DNA from: Herbidospora mongoliensis
GTDB lineage: Bacteria > Actinomycetota > Actinomycetes > Streptosporangiales > Streptosporangiaceae
Direction of reading: 5' to 3'
Assembly: GCF_001570545.1 (NCBI RefSeq)
Contig: NZ_BBXD01000014.1
Coordinates: 381,508 to 445,507 of the forward strand
Length of the DNA stretch: 64,000 nt
In this document: positions 8,333 to 17,844 of the stretch, piece by piece
Position numbering within the stretch: position 1 is the stretch's first letter
Layout: the number at the start of each line of letters is the position of its first letter
Program-made: the position numbers and the translations under genes
Notes under the pieces: model-generated
Database searches by the model: none
What the model saw: only the letters and a program-made list of their open reading frames with translations
What the model was told of the DNA's origin: nothing

Positions 8333-8450
8333 TTTCAGGGCGATGACCGTTTCGCGGGCTGGCACGCCCGCGACCGGAGGGGTACCCCTCTGGGAGCCGC
8401 CCGCCGGACCGGGGATCGTTCGAGACCTCGATCCTTCCCCGGAGGCCCCG

Positions 8451-11057
8451 ATGTCCCGATCGCGTCTGGCCGCCCTGTGCGGCGCCCTGACGGCCGTGCT
8501 CACGGCGAGCCTGCTGGTGGCCGCACCGGCCAGAGCCGAGAGCGCCTATCCCTTCCCGCTGCCCGACTTCACCCACCCCGGGCGGCCGCACTCGCCCCTG
8601 TTCCACGACCGCGGTGACACGCTGATCCCGCTGCTGGTCCTGTACGCGCGGTTCGACGACCTGCTGAACCTCAGCGAGGCGGGTGCGCGGGACAAGATCT
8701 TCCCGATCAACAAGTTCGGCACGGTCACCGACTACTACCTGGCCAACTACATCGGCGTCCTGGTCCCTGTGGTCGAGACCTACGGCGAACGCGACAACGG
8801 CGTGGTGATGGTGAACATGGGCCAGTCGGCGCCCGCGATCGCGCTGGACCCCAGCGTGCGGCGCAGGAAAATGCTCGAACTGGCCGACCCGTACGTCGAC
8901 TTCGCCCGCTACGACACCGACCGGGACGGTGACGTGGACGACTCCGAGCTGGCCGTGATCACGATCTTCACCTCCCGGCCCGGCACCGACGGCTGCGGGC
9001 AGACACGCGGCGTCGCCTCCGGCGGCACCCTGGACGGCAAGTCGGTCGCCTTCCGAACGGCCGACGGCGGCAGCCAGACCAACGGCCTGACGTTCGCCCA
9101 CGAGCTCGCCCACCAGACGTACGACATCGAGGACCACTACGGCTGGGGCGTCGGCGACTGGGACCTGGCCGGACCCACCTGCGGCGGCGGCGAGCGCTGG
9201 CAGCGGCCCGGCCCCTGGCTCCGGATGCACCTGGGCGGCCAGACGCCCACCGTGGTCACCAAGGACCGCTACGTCGACCTGTCGGCCTCCGTCATCGACA
9301 CCTCCTACCTGTTGTACGACCCGGCCAAGGGCGTCGACGACTACTTCCTGGTCCAGGCGCGCGAGCCCCGGGCCGGCACCTACGACCAGGACGTCCCCGA
9401 CAGCGGCGTGGTCATCTGGCGGGTCGACGAGCGACAGTACAAGGCCGGATCGGAGACCGCGCGCGGGGTGGAACTGCTGCGCCCCGACGGCGTGCGCACC
9501 CCCGGCTGCGTCGATGAGGACGTCGACGGCAGACAGGACGAGGACCCGCGCGACAACGCCGACAACGACGGCGACGGCCGCGTCGACGAGGACGACGTGG
9601 AGAATCCCCCGGTGTGCGACGGCGGCGGCGACACCGACGCCTGGGACCCGGCCGACACCCGTACCCCGCAGCGCACGATGGACCGTCCATGGGCGGACGG
9701 CACCCCCGCCGGCGTCGCCGTCCGCGCCATCGGCCGACCGTTCTACGCGGGCAGCGCCACCGAGTGGCACTCACAGGTCTACCTCGACGTCCGCGGACCC
9801 GGCGTTCTGGTCGACCCGGCCGGCGCGGACGGCAACGCGCCGCACCCGACGATCTCGCAGGGGGCGTCGCTCCCCATCTCGTACACCGTCATGAACACCG
9901 GTGAAGCCACTGACACCTTCGAGTTCACCGTCCTGGGCGACACCGGCTGGACCGCCACCAAGCAGACGATGACCCTCGCCCCCGGCCAGCGGGCCACCGC
10001 CACGATCAACGTGACCGCGCCCACCGGCGTCGACTACACGCGCAACACGCTCACGGCCACCGGCCGCAGCACGAGCGACACCGATGTGCGCACCGACTAC
10101 CGATTCCTGGTCGAGGTGCCCAAGCGGCGCCTGGCCCTGACCTACACGGGCGACACCGCGGCCGACTACTCCGACCCGGCCACCGCGTCCGTCACAGTCG
10201 GCGACGACATCACCGGCGCGCCGGTCGCGGGCGTCCCCGTCACGTTCACCTTCGGCACCCAGGAGGTCACAGTCACCAGCGGCGCCGACGGCGGGGCACG
10301 CGTGCCGCTCACGGTGCCCTCACCCGGCTCCCACGTCATCCGGGTCGCCACACCGGGCGACGCCACCTACGCGGCGGCCTCACGCCTGGTGCCCTTCACC
10401 TCCCGCCCGGAGAAGGTGACCCTGAACGTCACCAGCCAGAGCGCTCAGCCGACCGGGAACGCCGCCCTCGTCGTCACCGCGACCCAGGAGGCGGACAGCA
10501 CCCCGGCCGACCTGACCGGGGTCACCGTCACCGCCACCCTGACGCCCACCCTGACCTCCACGGCAGCCGGCGCACCGGTCACCGTGACCGGCCCGCTCGG
10601 CACGCCGATCCCGATCCCGGCGGGAGCCGAGGTGTGGTCGGTCACGCTAGCCCTGAACGACGGCCGCTTCACCGCGCCCCCGTCCACGACGGAACTGGCC
10701 GTGTTCGACCCGCGCGGCAGGCTCAGCGGCCTGGCCATCGGCCGGGACGCCCAGGGGACGACGGTGACGGTCCAGCCCACAGGGTCCTACCTACTGGGCC
10801 GCCCGATCGGCTGGCTGACCGCCCAGATCGGCAGAAAGACCGTAACCGCCACCTCGATCGACTGGACGGTGGTCCGCGGGAACCGGGCCATCATCAAGGC
10901 CAGGGGCCAGATCGACGGCGCCCCCGCGACGGTACGGATCACGGTGACCGACAACGGCCTGCTGCCGCGCGACGTGTTCGAGCTGAACGTGACCGGCGGC
11001 CTGACCTACCAGGAGCGGCTGACCGCGACGATCGGCGGTCTCACGGTGGCGCGTTGA
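8451..11057 (+). CDS. Secreted M6-like (immune inhibitor A-type) metalloprotease with Ca-binding and Ig-like domains
   Basis: 868 residues from ATG 8451 (GGAGG six bases upstream). Signal peptide at residues 1-29 (LAALCGALTAVLTASLLVAA, cleavage after ARA). An EF-hand-like loop DTDRDGDVDDSELA lies near residue 163. The zinc motif HELAHQTYDIED near residue 219 is followed by the M6-style GVGDWDLAG. Near residue 355-390 lies an Asp-rich stretch (DADNDGDG-type repeats, TSP3/dockerin-like calcium loops), then NEW3-like and bacterial Ig-like modules (SYTVMNTGEATDTFEFTV; VPVTFTFGTQEVTVTSGADG). It likely cleaves extracellular proteins. The Tn3 right end lies just upstream and may have replaced its natural promoter. 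Confidence 0.82.
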   Translation: MSRSRLAALCGALTAVLTASLLVAAPARAESAYPFPLPDFTHPGRPHSPLFHDRGDTLIPLLVLYARFDDLLNLSEAGARDKIFPINKFGTVTDYYLANYIGVLVPVVETYGERDNGVVMVNMGQSAPAIALDPSVRRRKMLELADPYVDFARYDTDRDGDVDDSELAVITIFTSRPGTDGCGQTRGVASGGTLDGKSVAFRTADGGSQTNGLTFAHELAHQTYDIEDHYGWGVGDWDLAGPTCGGGERWQRPGPWLRMHLGGQTPTVVTKDRYVDLSASVIDTSYLLYDPAKGVDDYFLVQAREPRAGTYDQDVPDSGVVIWRVDERQYKAGSETARGVELLRPDGVRTPGCVDEDVDGRQDEDPRDNADNDGDGRVDEDDVENPPVCDGGGDTDAWDPADTRTPQRTMDRPWADGTPAGVAVRAIGRPFYAGSATEWHSQVYLDVRGPGVLVDPAGADGNAPHPTISQGASLPISYTVMNTGEATDTFEFTVLGDTGWTATKQTMTLAPGQRATATINVTAPTGVDYTRNTLTATGRSTSDTDVRTDYRFLVEVPKRRLALTYTGDTAADYSDPATASVTVGDDITGAPVAGVPVTFTFGTQEVTVTSGADGGARVPLTVPSPGSHVIRVATPGDATYAAASRLVPFTSRPEKVTLNVTSQSAQPTGNAALVVTATQEADSTPADLTGVTVTATLTPTLTSTAAGAPVTVTGPLGTPIPIPAGAEVWSVTLALNDGRFTAPPSTTELAVFDPRGRLSGLAIGRDAQGTTVTVQPTGSYLLGRPIGWLTAQIGRKTVTATSIDWTVVRGNRAIIKARGQIDGAPATVRITVTDNGLLPRDVFELNVTGGLTYQERLTATIGGLTVAR

Positions 11058-11135
11058 GACAGCTCCCAGCGTGCGCGCGAAGCCGTGAGCCGGACCACAC
11101 TCGATCGCGGCGCGCACCTCTCCATCACCGTCTCA

Positions 11136-11963
11136 TCAAGCCCGCACCTGACGGCGGCTACGGTGCAGCGTGGCCAGCAACATCGGGGCGTCGCCCCGGT
11201 CGCCGACCTCTGCCACCCCACGCTCACCGAACGCGACGAGTGTGGCGTCGCCGCTGCCGATCCATGTGCGGGCGTGTGGCAGCGCGTCTGGCCCGAGGTG
11301 GTGGAGTGCCTGGGGGATGCCCGGCAGCCACCCGGCCGCGTTGCGCAGGCCCGGGTCTTCGGCGAAGTCGAAGACGATGCGATCGCGGCCGGCCGATCTG
11401 GGTGAGCGGGAGGCCCTGAGCTCGTCGATGATTCGCCGGACCCATGGCTGGGACTGAGCGAACGTCGTCCACGGCTCCGTGTCGCACGAGATGTCCTGTG
11501 CAAGCTGCGCATCGTCGCGATGGGCGATGACGTCGTCAGCGAGCCCGTCCCAGATCGCGGGGAGTTGCATCGCCCCGCTGTCGCCGATCGCCTCGAGCGC
11601 CGTGGGCCAGTGCGGCCCGTCGGCCGCGTACCCGCGCAGCACGGCCGCCGCATCGAGTCGGCCGACCATCGGAAGCAGGGCGAGGACCTGCAAGGCGAGC
11701 TCAACCGGTTCGGCGTCCTCGCCGTCGTAGGTGACCAGGTGCTGTTGGATCGGTGCCAGGGGCAGGTCGAGCCGAGCGACGAGACCGGCGAGATAGCCGT
11801 CGCGCTGGTCGACTTGTGGGTCCCAGCGCGTGTCCGTGATCACGCACTCGTACACCGCGTCGGCGGCACCGGGCGCGGTCGCCGTGCGACGCACCGCGGC
11901 ACCGCGCCCCTGTTGGAGCCGGCCCAGGAAAGAGGCGGGACTGTCATATTCGATCATCGACAT
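11136..11963 (-). CDS. Uncharacterised protein, HEAT-like helical
   Basis: 275 residues without a signal peptide. The sequence is rich in short amphipathic helices with Leu/Ala/Asp (ELALQVLALLPMVGRLDAAA, PTALEAIGDSGAMQLPAIWD, LPHARTWIGSGDATLVAFGE), which resembles armadillo/HEAT-type repeat proteins found in actinomycetes. No catalytic motif is visible. It starts 18 bases after the stop of the alcohol dehydrogenase on the same strand, so it is probably its operon's last gene or simply adjacent. Function unknown. Confidence 0.6.
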   Translation of the reverse strand: MSMIEYDSPASFLGRLQQGRGAAVRRTATAPGAADAVYECVITDTRWDPQVDQRDGYLAGLVARLDLPLAPIQQHLVTYDGEDAEPVELALQVLALLPMVGRLDAAAVLRGYAADGPHWPTALEAIGDSGAMQLPAIWDGLADDVIAHRDDAQLAQDISCDTEPWTTFAQSQPWVRRIIDELRASRSPRSAGRDRIVFDFAEDPGLRNAAGWLPGIPQALHHLGPDALPHARTWIGSGDATLVAFGERGVAEVGDRGDAPMLLATLHRSRRQVRA

Positions 11964-11981
11964 CAGGTGAAAGGGCCATCA

Positions 11982-13217
11982 CTATCTCTGCTCCGGAGTC
12001 AGGACGCGTCGGGTCCGGTCCCCGGTCCATGCCGCTTCGAGGATCGCGGTCAGGCTGGCGGTGTCGGTCGGGCCTGGATGGTTCTGGATCAAGCGGGTGA
12101 CGCCACCGGCCATCTCCGCGAAGCGCGGGAGGTCGGCGCGTGCCACGCCGATGTCCGCCAAGGTGGCAGGGATGCCGATGTCGGCGAGGAGCCAGTCGAG
12201 CCAGGTGAGGAACGTATCCGCGGCCTCGGCATCCGAGGCGTCGGTCACGTCGAGCCCGCACACCCTGGCGAGGATGGCCAGCCGGTCGCTGATGGCATCC
12301 CTGGCCGCGTCCAGCGCGTAGGGCAGCAGCAGGCCGACGCCCAGGCCGTGCGGTGTGTGGGTGGCTGCGCCGATGGGGTACTGGAGGGCGTGCGGAGCCC
12401 CGTTGCCCGCGTGGGAGAACGCGAGCCCGGCCAGCATGGACCCGTAGGACATGTCCGCGCGCGCCTCCTTGTCGCCTCCGTGCCTGACGGCACGGGGCAG
12501 GCTGCGGGCGATCCGCTCCGCGGCCAGGAGCGCGTAGTGATCGGTGATCGAGTTGCGGCCGAAGAAGACCTGCTCCACCGGGTCGCGCGGTCCGTGGGGC
12601 CGGGGTCGCGCGGTGTAGCTCTCCACGGCGTGACAGAACGCGTCGATGCCGGAGTACGCGGTGACGGTCGCAGGGCAGCTGTAGGTGAGCTCGGGGTCGA
12701 CGATGGCGAAGTCGGGCACGATGTGGACGCTGGAGACCCCGACCTTCAGTGCGCGGTCCGGGTCGGTCAACACCGAGACGGGCGTGAGCTCGGAGCCGGT
12801 GCCTGACGTCGTCGGGACCGCGACGAGAGGGATCGTGGGCCCCGGCACCCTCGACTCGCCGTAGAAGTCGCGCGGCGTCCCACCGTGGCGCCGGATGACG
12901 CCGACGATTTTGGCGAGGTCGATCACCGTGCCGCCCCCGATGGCGAGGATGACGTCGGCGTCCACCTCCGCGGCGGCCGAGACGGCCAGGGCGACATCGG
13001 AGAGTGGCACGTCCGGCGTCGCGTCGGCGAACACCCCGACGACGTCGACCTTCTCCCGCACGGCGGCCACGATCTCGGCCACGCCCGGCTGCCCCAGAAG
13101 AACCCGGTCGGTCACGATGAGGACGCGCGAGCCACACTCGGCCACCACTCGTGGGATGTTCTGCGCGACCCCTTCGCCCACAATCAGCTGGCGTGGTCCG
13201 CGGACGGTCTCAAGCAT
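11982..13217 (-). CDS. Iron-containing alcohol dehydrogenase
   Basis: 411 residues of the group III (iron-dependent) dehydrogenase family. The nucleotide motif VILAIGGGTVIDLAKIVG is near residues 88-105, followed by PTTSGTGSELTPVSVLTD. The metal ligands are the Asp of FAIVDPELT, the His of GIDAFCHAVESY, the His of SHAGNGAPHALQYP and the His of ATHTPHGLGVG. The enzyme interconverts an alcohol and an aldehyde (or a keto acid and hydroxy acid) with NAD(P). It lies directly downstream of a semialdehyde dehydrogenase and an ABC importer on the same strand, so it most likely handles the imported compound or its aldehyde. Confidence 0.88.
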   Translation of the reverse strand: MLETVRGPRQLIVGEGVAQNIPRVVAECGSRVLIVTDRVLLGQPGVAEIVAAVREKVDVVGVFADATPDVPLSDVALAVSAAAEVDADVILAIGGGTVIDLAKIVGVIRRHGGTPRDFYGESRVPGPTIPLVAVPTTSGTGSELTPVSVLTDPDRALKVGVSSVHIVPDFAIVDPELTYSCPATVTAYSGIDAFCHAVESYTARPRPHGPRDPVEQVFFGRNSITDHYALLAAERIARSLPRAVRHGGDKEARADMSYGSMLAGLAFSHAGNGAPHALQYPIGAATHTPHGLGVGLLLPYALDAARDAISDRLAILARVCGLDVTDASDAEAADTFLTWLDWLLADIGIPATLADIGVARADLPRFAEMAGGVTRLIQNHPGPTDTASLTAILEAAWTGDRTRRVLTPEQR

Positions 13218-13289
13218 GTCAGTGCCTCTCTGGAACGTCGGCGGTGATGTGCTGGGCGGACGTCCAGGTCACCTGGAGCAGCGGGCCGG

Positions 13290-14750
13290 TCACGGCAGGT
13301 CGATCGCCGCGTAGGTGACGTCGAGGTACTCGAGGATGCCCTCGTGCGACCCCTCCTTGCCGATGCCCGACTGCTTCACGCCTCCGAACGGAGCCGACGG
13401 GTCGGAGATCAGACCACGGTTGATGCCGATCATCCCCGTCTCCAGCCTCTCGGTGAACCGGAGCGCGCGCTGGAGGTCACGGGTGAAGACGTATCCGACC
13501 AGGCCGTGTTCAGTGTCGTTGGCCTTCGCGATCACCTCGTCGTCGGAGGTGAACGAGATGATCGGCGCGACCGGGCCGAAGATCTCCTCCTCCAGCATCA
13601 GCGCGTCTTCCGGCACGTCGACGAGGACCGTGGGCGGGTAGAAGTGGCCCGGCCCATCCGGACGCTCGCCGCCCACCAGGACACGGGCGCCGCGATTGAC
13701 CGCGTCGGCGACGAGCTCGTCGATCTTGGCGACCGAGGCCTCGTCGATCAACGCCCCGACGTTCACACCGTCGTCGAGACCATGGCCCACCGTGAGCGCG
13801 CCCATCCGCTTGGCGAAGCGCGCCGTGAACTCCTCGCGCACCGGCTCCTCGACGTAGATGCGGTTGGCCGCGATGCAGGACTCCCCGATGTTGCGCATCT
13901 TGGCCACCATGGCACCGTCGACCGCGACGTCCAGGTCGGCGTCGGCGCACACGATCAAGGCCGCGTTGCCGCCCAGTTCCATGGAGGTGCGCAGCACGTT
14001 GTCCGCCGCCTGTCGCAGCAGCACGCGCCCGACCTCGGTCGATCCGGTGAACGAGAGCTTGCGGGTCCGGCGGTCGGCCAGCAGTGCCGAGACCACCGCG
14101 CCGGAGCGCTTGGTCGTCACGACGTTGACGACGCCCGGGGGAACGCCGACCTCCTCCATGATGCGGGCCAGCAGCAGCATGGTGAGTGGCGTCTGGGCGG
14201 CCGGCTTGGTGATCGTCGTGCAGCCCGCCGCCAGCGCGGGAGCGATCTTGCGGGCACCCATGGCCAGCGGGAAGTTCCACGGCGTCACGAAGACGCACGG
14301 TCCGACCGGCTTCGGCACGGTGAGGATGCGATAGCCACCACCGGGAGCGGTGTTGTAGCGCCCCTCGACGCGCACCGCCTCCTCGGCGAACCAGCGGAAG
14401 AACTCGGCGCCGTAGGCCACCTCTCCCCGAGCCTCGGCGAGCGGCTTGCCCATCTCGAGCGTGATCAGCCGGGCGACCTCCTCGGATCGCTCGGTCAGTG
14501 CCCGGTACGTCGCGGTCAGCAACTCTGACCGTTTCCGCGGCGGGGTGGCCGCCCACTCCGCCATCGCCTCGCTCGCCGCGTCCAGGGCGGCGAGCCCGTC
14601 GGCGACGTCGGCGTCCGCCACCTCGGCGATCGTCTTGCCGGTGGCCGGGTCCTCGACGGCGAAGGTGGCGCCGCCGGCGGCGTCGCGCCAGGCGTCGCCG
14701 ATCCGGAGCCGCCGATGCTCGGGGGCCAGGGCGTTCATCGGGTCACTCAT
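13290..14750 (-). CDS. NAD(P)-dependent succinate-semialdehyde dehydrogenase family
   Basis: 486-residue aldehyde dehydrogenase. Seen motifs: the catalytic Glu in SMELGGNAALIVCADADLD, the catalytic Cys in IGESCIAANRIYVEEPV, the N-terminal cofactor segment PWNFPLAMGARKIAPALAAG with the oxyanion Asn, and FTGSTEVGRVLL. The GESC rather than GQRC context and the GIGKEGSHEGILEYLDV tail point to the GabD/SSADH group. It oxidises a semialdehyde to the acid. There is no GABA aminotransferase nearby, so GABA breakdown is not supported; the aldehyde could come from the neighbouring iron alcohol dehydrogenase. Confidence 0.88.
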   Translation of the reverse strand: MSDPMNALAPEHRRLRIGDAWRDAAGGATFAVEDPATGKTIAEVADADVADGLAALDAASEAMAEWAATPPRKRSELLTATYRALTERSEEVARLITLEMGKPLAEARGEVAYGAEFFRWFAEEAVRVEGRYNTAPGGGYRILTVPKPVGPCVFVTPWNFPLAMGARKIAPALAAGCTTITKPAAQTPLTMLLLARIMEEVGVPPGVVNVVTTKRSGAVVSALLADRRTRKLSFTGSTEVGRVLLRQAADNVLRTSMELGGNAALIVCADADLDVAVDGAMVAKMRNIGESCIAANRIYVEEPVREEFTARFAKRMGALTVGHGLDDGVNVGALIDEASVAKIDELVADAVNRGARVLVGGERPDGPGHFYPPTVLVDVPEDALMLEEEIFGPVAPIISFTSDDEVIAKANDTEHGLVGYVFTRDLQRALRFTERLETGMIGINRGLISDPSAPFGGVKQSGIGKEGSHEGILEYLDVTYAAIDLP

Positions 14751-14792
14751 TGCGTCCCTCCTGCGATGTTCTTGGTGATGTCCACCGTGACC

Positions 14793-15869
14793 TCAGCGAC
14801 CGGCCTCGGAGAGCGCCAGCCCGGTGCCCGCGTCGAACAGGTGCGCGCGGTCCAGGTCGACCGTGACCTGCAGCCGCTCGCCCGGCGTACCGGTGACGGT
14901 GGGCCTGGCCTTGACCTTGAGGATCTCCGTCCCCACCCGGACGTCGACCACCGTTCGGTCACCGAGCGGTTCAAGGCCGTACAGCTCACCCGGCAACGAC
15001 GTGTCCCCACGCCGCTCGACGGACAGGTCCTCCGCCCGCAGGCCCAGCAGCAGCGGACGACCGTCTTCGGCCGTGGTCCAGCGGGGCCGCGGCAGCGTCC
15101 AGCCGGCCTCCCCGACCAGACGATCTCCCTCGGCGTGGCAGGCGAGCAGGCTGATCGCCGGGCTCCCGACGAAGCCCGCGACCCACTGGTTGGCCGGGCG
15201 CTCGTACACCTCGGTCGGCGTGCCGACCTGCTGCACCTTGCCCTCTTTGAGGACCGCGACGTAGTCGGCCATGGACAGGGCCTCGACCTGGTCGTTGGTC
15301 ACGTAGACGAAGGTTCCGCCGAGGCTCCGGTGGATGCGGGTGAGCTCGGTACGCATCTCGACGCGGAGCTTGAGGTCGAGGTTGGTCAGCGGCTCGTCCA
15401 TGAGGAACGCGCGCGGGCTACGGACCAGCGCCCGCGCCAGGGCGACACGCTGCATCTCACCGCCCGACATCTGCGCGGGACGACGCTGCAGCAGACGTTC
15501 GATGTGCAGCAGGCTCGCCATCCGCTCGACGGCGTCGGCGATCTCGCTCGAAGTACGGCGACGTGCCCGCAGTGGCGAGGCGATGTTCTCGTACGCCGTG
15601 AGTCGCGGGTAGAGGGCGTAGCTCTGGAAGACCATGGCCAGGTCGCGGTCGGCCGGGGCGTCGCCGGTCGCGTCCCGCCCGTCCAGATGCACCGACCCGG
15701 CGTCGAGCTTCTCAAGGCCGGCGATCGCCCGCAGGGTCGTCGTCTTGCCCGCCCCGGAGGGCCCGAGCACGACGAAGAACGAGCCGTCCGGTACGTCCAG
15801 CGTCACCCCGTCGAGGGCCTGGACCTTGCCGAAGGACTTGCGCAGCCCGTTTACCGCCACGGTTCCCAT
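14793..15869 (-). CDS. ABC importer ATPase 1 (MalK/UgpC-like) with altered H-loop
   Basis: 358 residues. Walker A GPSGAGKTTTLR, Q-loop VFQSYALYP, signature MSGGEMQRVALARAL, Walker B RAFLMDEPLTNLDLKL, then a C-terminal OB-fold regulatory domain. The H-loop, normally VYVTHDQ, reads VYVTNDQ: the switch His that contacts the ATP gamma-phosphate is Asn (codon aac, confirmed in the nucleotide sequence at about 15287-15289). Together with a second, canonical ATPase encoded just upstream, it should form a heterodimer with one weakened site. Starts within one base of the upstream gene's end. Confidence 0.9.
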   Translation of the reverse strand: MGTVAVNGLRKSFGKVQALDGVTLDVPDGSFFVVLGPSGAGKTTTLRAIAGLEKLDAGSVHLDGRDATGDAPADRDLAMVFQSYALYPRLTAYENIASPLRARRRTSSEIADAVERMASLLHIERLLQRRPAQMSGGEMQRVALARALVRSPRAFLMDEPLTNLDLKLRVEMRTELTRIHRSLGGTFVYVTNDQVEALSMADYVAVLKEGKVQQVGTPTEVYERPANQWVAGFVGSPAISLLACHAEGDRLVGEAGWTLPRPRWTTAEDGRPLLLGLRAEDLSVERRGDTSLPGELYGLEPLGDRTVVDVRVGTEILKVKARPTVTGTPGERLQVTVDLDRAHLFDAGTGLALSEAGR

Positions 15870-16936
15870 CAGGCCACCAGCTCTTCCGTGCTCACGTCGT
15901 AGACCGGCGGAGGCCCGCCGGTGTGCCGCAGCCCGACCGGTGCGTCAGCGGCGAAACGGATCGTCGGCGCCATCCGAACCCGGACGTCGCGTGGGCCGCC
16001 GTGGTCGACCACGTAGATGATCTCGTCGCCCAGCCACTCGGCCGAGATCACACGGGCCGGGACCGAACCTTCCGCCCCCGGTTCCGTGACCTCCAGCGCC
16101 TCCGGCCGGACGCCTGCGACCAGGGAACGGTCACGCGGCACACCTGGCGGTGGCGTGAGGGCCAGCCCGCTCTTGCTGCGCAGCTTCCCGTCGGCCACCT
16201 CCACCTCGATCAGGTTCATCGGCGGGGAGCCGATGAACGCGGCGCAGAAAAGACTCGCCGGACGGTCGTAGACCTCCAGCGGCGTGCCGATCTGCTCGAC
16301 GCGGCCCTTGTTGAGGATGGCGATCCGGTGACCGAGCGACATCGCCTCGACCTGGTCGTGGGTGACGTAGACCATCGTGGTCCCCAGCTCGCCCTGCAGG
16401 TGCTTGATCTCCGTGCGCATGTCCGCCCGGAGCTCGGCGTCCAGGTTGGTGAGGGGTTCGTCCATGAGGAACGCGCGCGGTCGTCGCACCAGGGCGCGGG
16501 CGAGCGCGACACGCTGCTGCTCCCCGCCGGACAGCCGGTGCGGTCGCCGGTCCAGAAGCTCGCCGAGCCGCATCAGCCGGGCGGCCTCTTCGACCCGCTC
16601 CTGCACCTCCGGCTTGGGCAGTCCTTCGGCCCGCAGGGGGAAGGCCAGGTTGTCGCGGGTGTTCAGGTGCGGGTAGAGAGCGTAGAACTGGAACACCATG
16701 GCGATGTCGCGATCGGCGGGCGGCAGGTCGTTGACCAGCGTGTCGCCGATGTGGATGTCGCCCGTCGTCTGCCGCTCCAGGCCGGCGATGGCCCGCAGGG
16801 TGGTCGTCTTGCCGCACCCCGAGGGGCCGAGCATCACGAACAGCTCGCCGTCCTGGATGGACAGGTCCACGTGCTCGACCGCGACCGTCCCGTCCGGGTA
16901 GCGCTTGTGCAACGCGGTGACCTCGATGCCCGCCAT
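15869..16936 (-). CDS. ABC importer ATPase 2 (MalK/UgpC-like)
   Basis: 355 residues with canonical motifs throughout: Walker A GPSGCGKTTTLR, Q-loop VFQFYALYP, signature LSGGEQQRVALARAL, Walker B RAFLMDEPLTNLDAEL, H-loop VYVTHDQVEAM, and a C-terminal regulatory domain containing FIGSPPMNL. It powers uptake of a carbohydrate or polyol-type solute with ATPase 1 and the two permeases. It overlaps both neighbours by a single base, consistent with translational coupling and fixed stoichiometry. Confidence 0.92.
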   Translation of the reverse strand: MAGIEVTALHKRYPDGTVAVEHVDLSIQDGELFVMLGPSGCGKTTTLRAIAGLERQTTGDIHIGDTLVNDLPPADRDIAMVFQFYALYPHLNTRDNLAFPLRAEGLPKPEVQERVEEAARLMRLGELLDRRPHRLSGGEQQRVALARALVRRPRAFLMDEPLTNLDAELRADMRTEIKHLQGELGTTMVYVTHDQVEAMSLGHRIAILNKGRVEQIGTPLEVYDRPASLFCAAFIGSPPMNLIEVEVADGKLRSKSGLALTPPPGVPRDRSLVAGVRPEALEVTEPGAEGSVPARVISAEWLGDEIIYVVDHGGPRDVRVRMAPTIRFAADAPVGLRHTGGPPPVYDVSTEELVA

Positions 16937-17844
16937 CAGCGTCGCACCGCCCCGAGCGTCACGCCGGCGACGAGGTGCTTGCGCACCAGGTAGGCGAAGA
17001 CGAGCACCGGTAGGGCGAACACCACGGAGGCGGCGGCCACGAGACCCCAGTCGACGGTGGTTCCACCGATGAGGCCGGCGATGGCGGGTGGGGCCGTCCG
17101 CACGCTGTCACTGGAGGTGAGGAAGATGGCGAACACGAACTCGTTCCACGAGAAGATGAGGGCGAAGACCGCCGTCGCGGCGATGCCGGGCAGCAGCAGG
17201 GGAAGAGTGAATTTCCAGAACGCCTGCAGGCGGGTGTAGCCGTCGAGCATGGCGGCGTCCTCGTACTCCGCGGGCACCTCGTCGACGAACCCCTTCATCA
17301 TCCAGATCGTGAACGGGACGTTGAACGCGGTGTAGATGAGGATCAGGCCGAGCTTGTTGTCGATGAGCCCGAGCTGGCGGTACATGAGGAAGATCGGGAT
17401 CACGACCACCACGGGCGGCATGAACCGCGTGGACAGGATGAAGAACAGCTGGTCCTTCTTGGCCTTCACGGCGAAGCGCGAGTAGGCCCAGGCCGCCGGA
17501 ACCCCCAGCACGGTGGCCAGCACCGTGGAGACCCCGGCGACCACGACGGAGTTGAGGAAGGCGGTCGACAGGGACGAGCGACCGGTGGAGTCGACGAACA
17601 CGTCCTTGAAATGGTCCAGCGTGACCGTGAAGTTGAAGAACTTGGCCGGAATGGCGTAGACGTCCCGGTTCTCCTTGAACGCCGTCTCGATCATCCACAG
17701 CACCGGGAAGAGCATCACCACGGCCAGCACGGTCAGCAGCGCGATCTCCAGCACGGAGCGGCCCCGGCCGCTGGTGCGGCGCGCGGGCGACGTGCGACCC
17801 CTGGCAGGACCTGTGGACACGGTCTTGTCGACGGAGACGGCCAT
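16936..17844 (-). CDS. Carbohydrate ABC transporter permease (MalG-like)
   Basis: 302 residues; the start ATG at 17844 shares its A with the stop of the upstream permease (TGATG). Six membrane segments are visible (SVLEIALLTVLAVVMLFPVL first; ALPVLVFAYLVRKHLVAGVT last). The cytoplasmic EAA loop reads EYEDAAMLDGYTRLQAFWKF with the GDGYTR-type pattern of CUT1 permeases. It forms the channel together with the MalF-like partner. Its C-terminus (GVTLGAVRR) is typical of the MalG group. Confidence 0.92.
   Translation of the reverse strand: MAVSVDKTVSTGPARGRTSPARRTSGRGRSVLEIALLTVLAVVMLFPVLWMIETAFKENRDVYAIPAKFFNFTVTLDHFKDVFVDSTGRSSLSTAFLNSVVVAGVSTVLATVLGVPAAWAYSRFAVKAKKDQLFFILSTRFMPPVVVVIPIFLMYRQLGLIDNKLGLILIYTAFNVPFTIWMMKGFVDEVPAEYEDAAMLDGYTRLQAFWKFTLPLLLPGIAATAVFALIFSWNEFVFAIFLTSSDSVRTAPPAIAGLIGGTTVDWGLVAAASVVFALPVLVFAYLVRKHLVAGVTLGAVRR

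Noticed and set aside
3711-8337. Target-site duplication of the Tn3 element
   Set aside because: The five bases outside the repeats are CCACT and TTTCA, which do not match.
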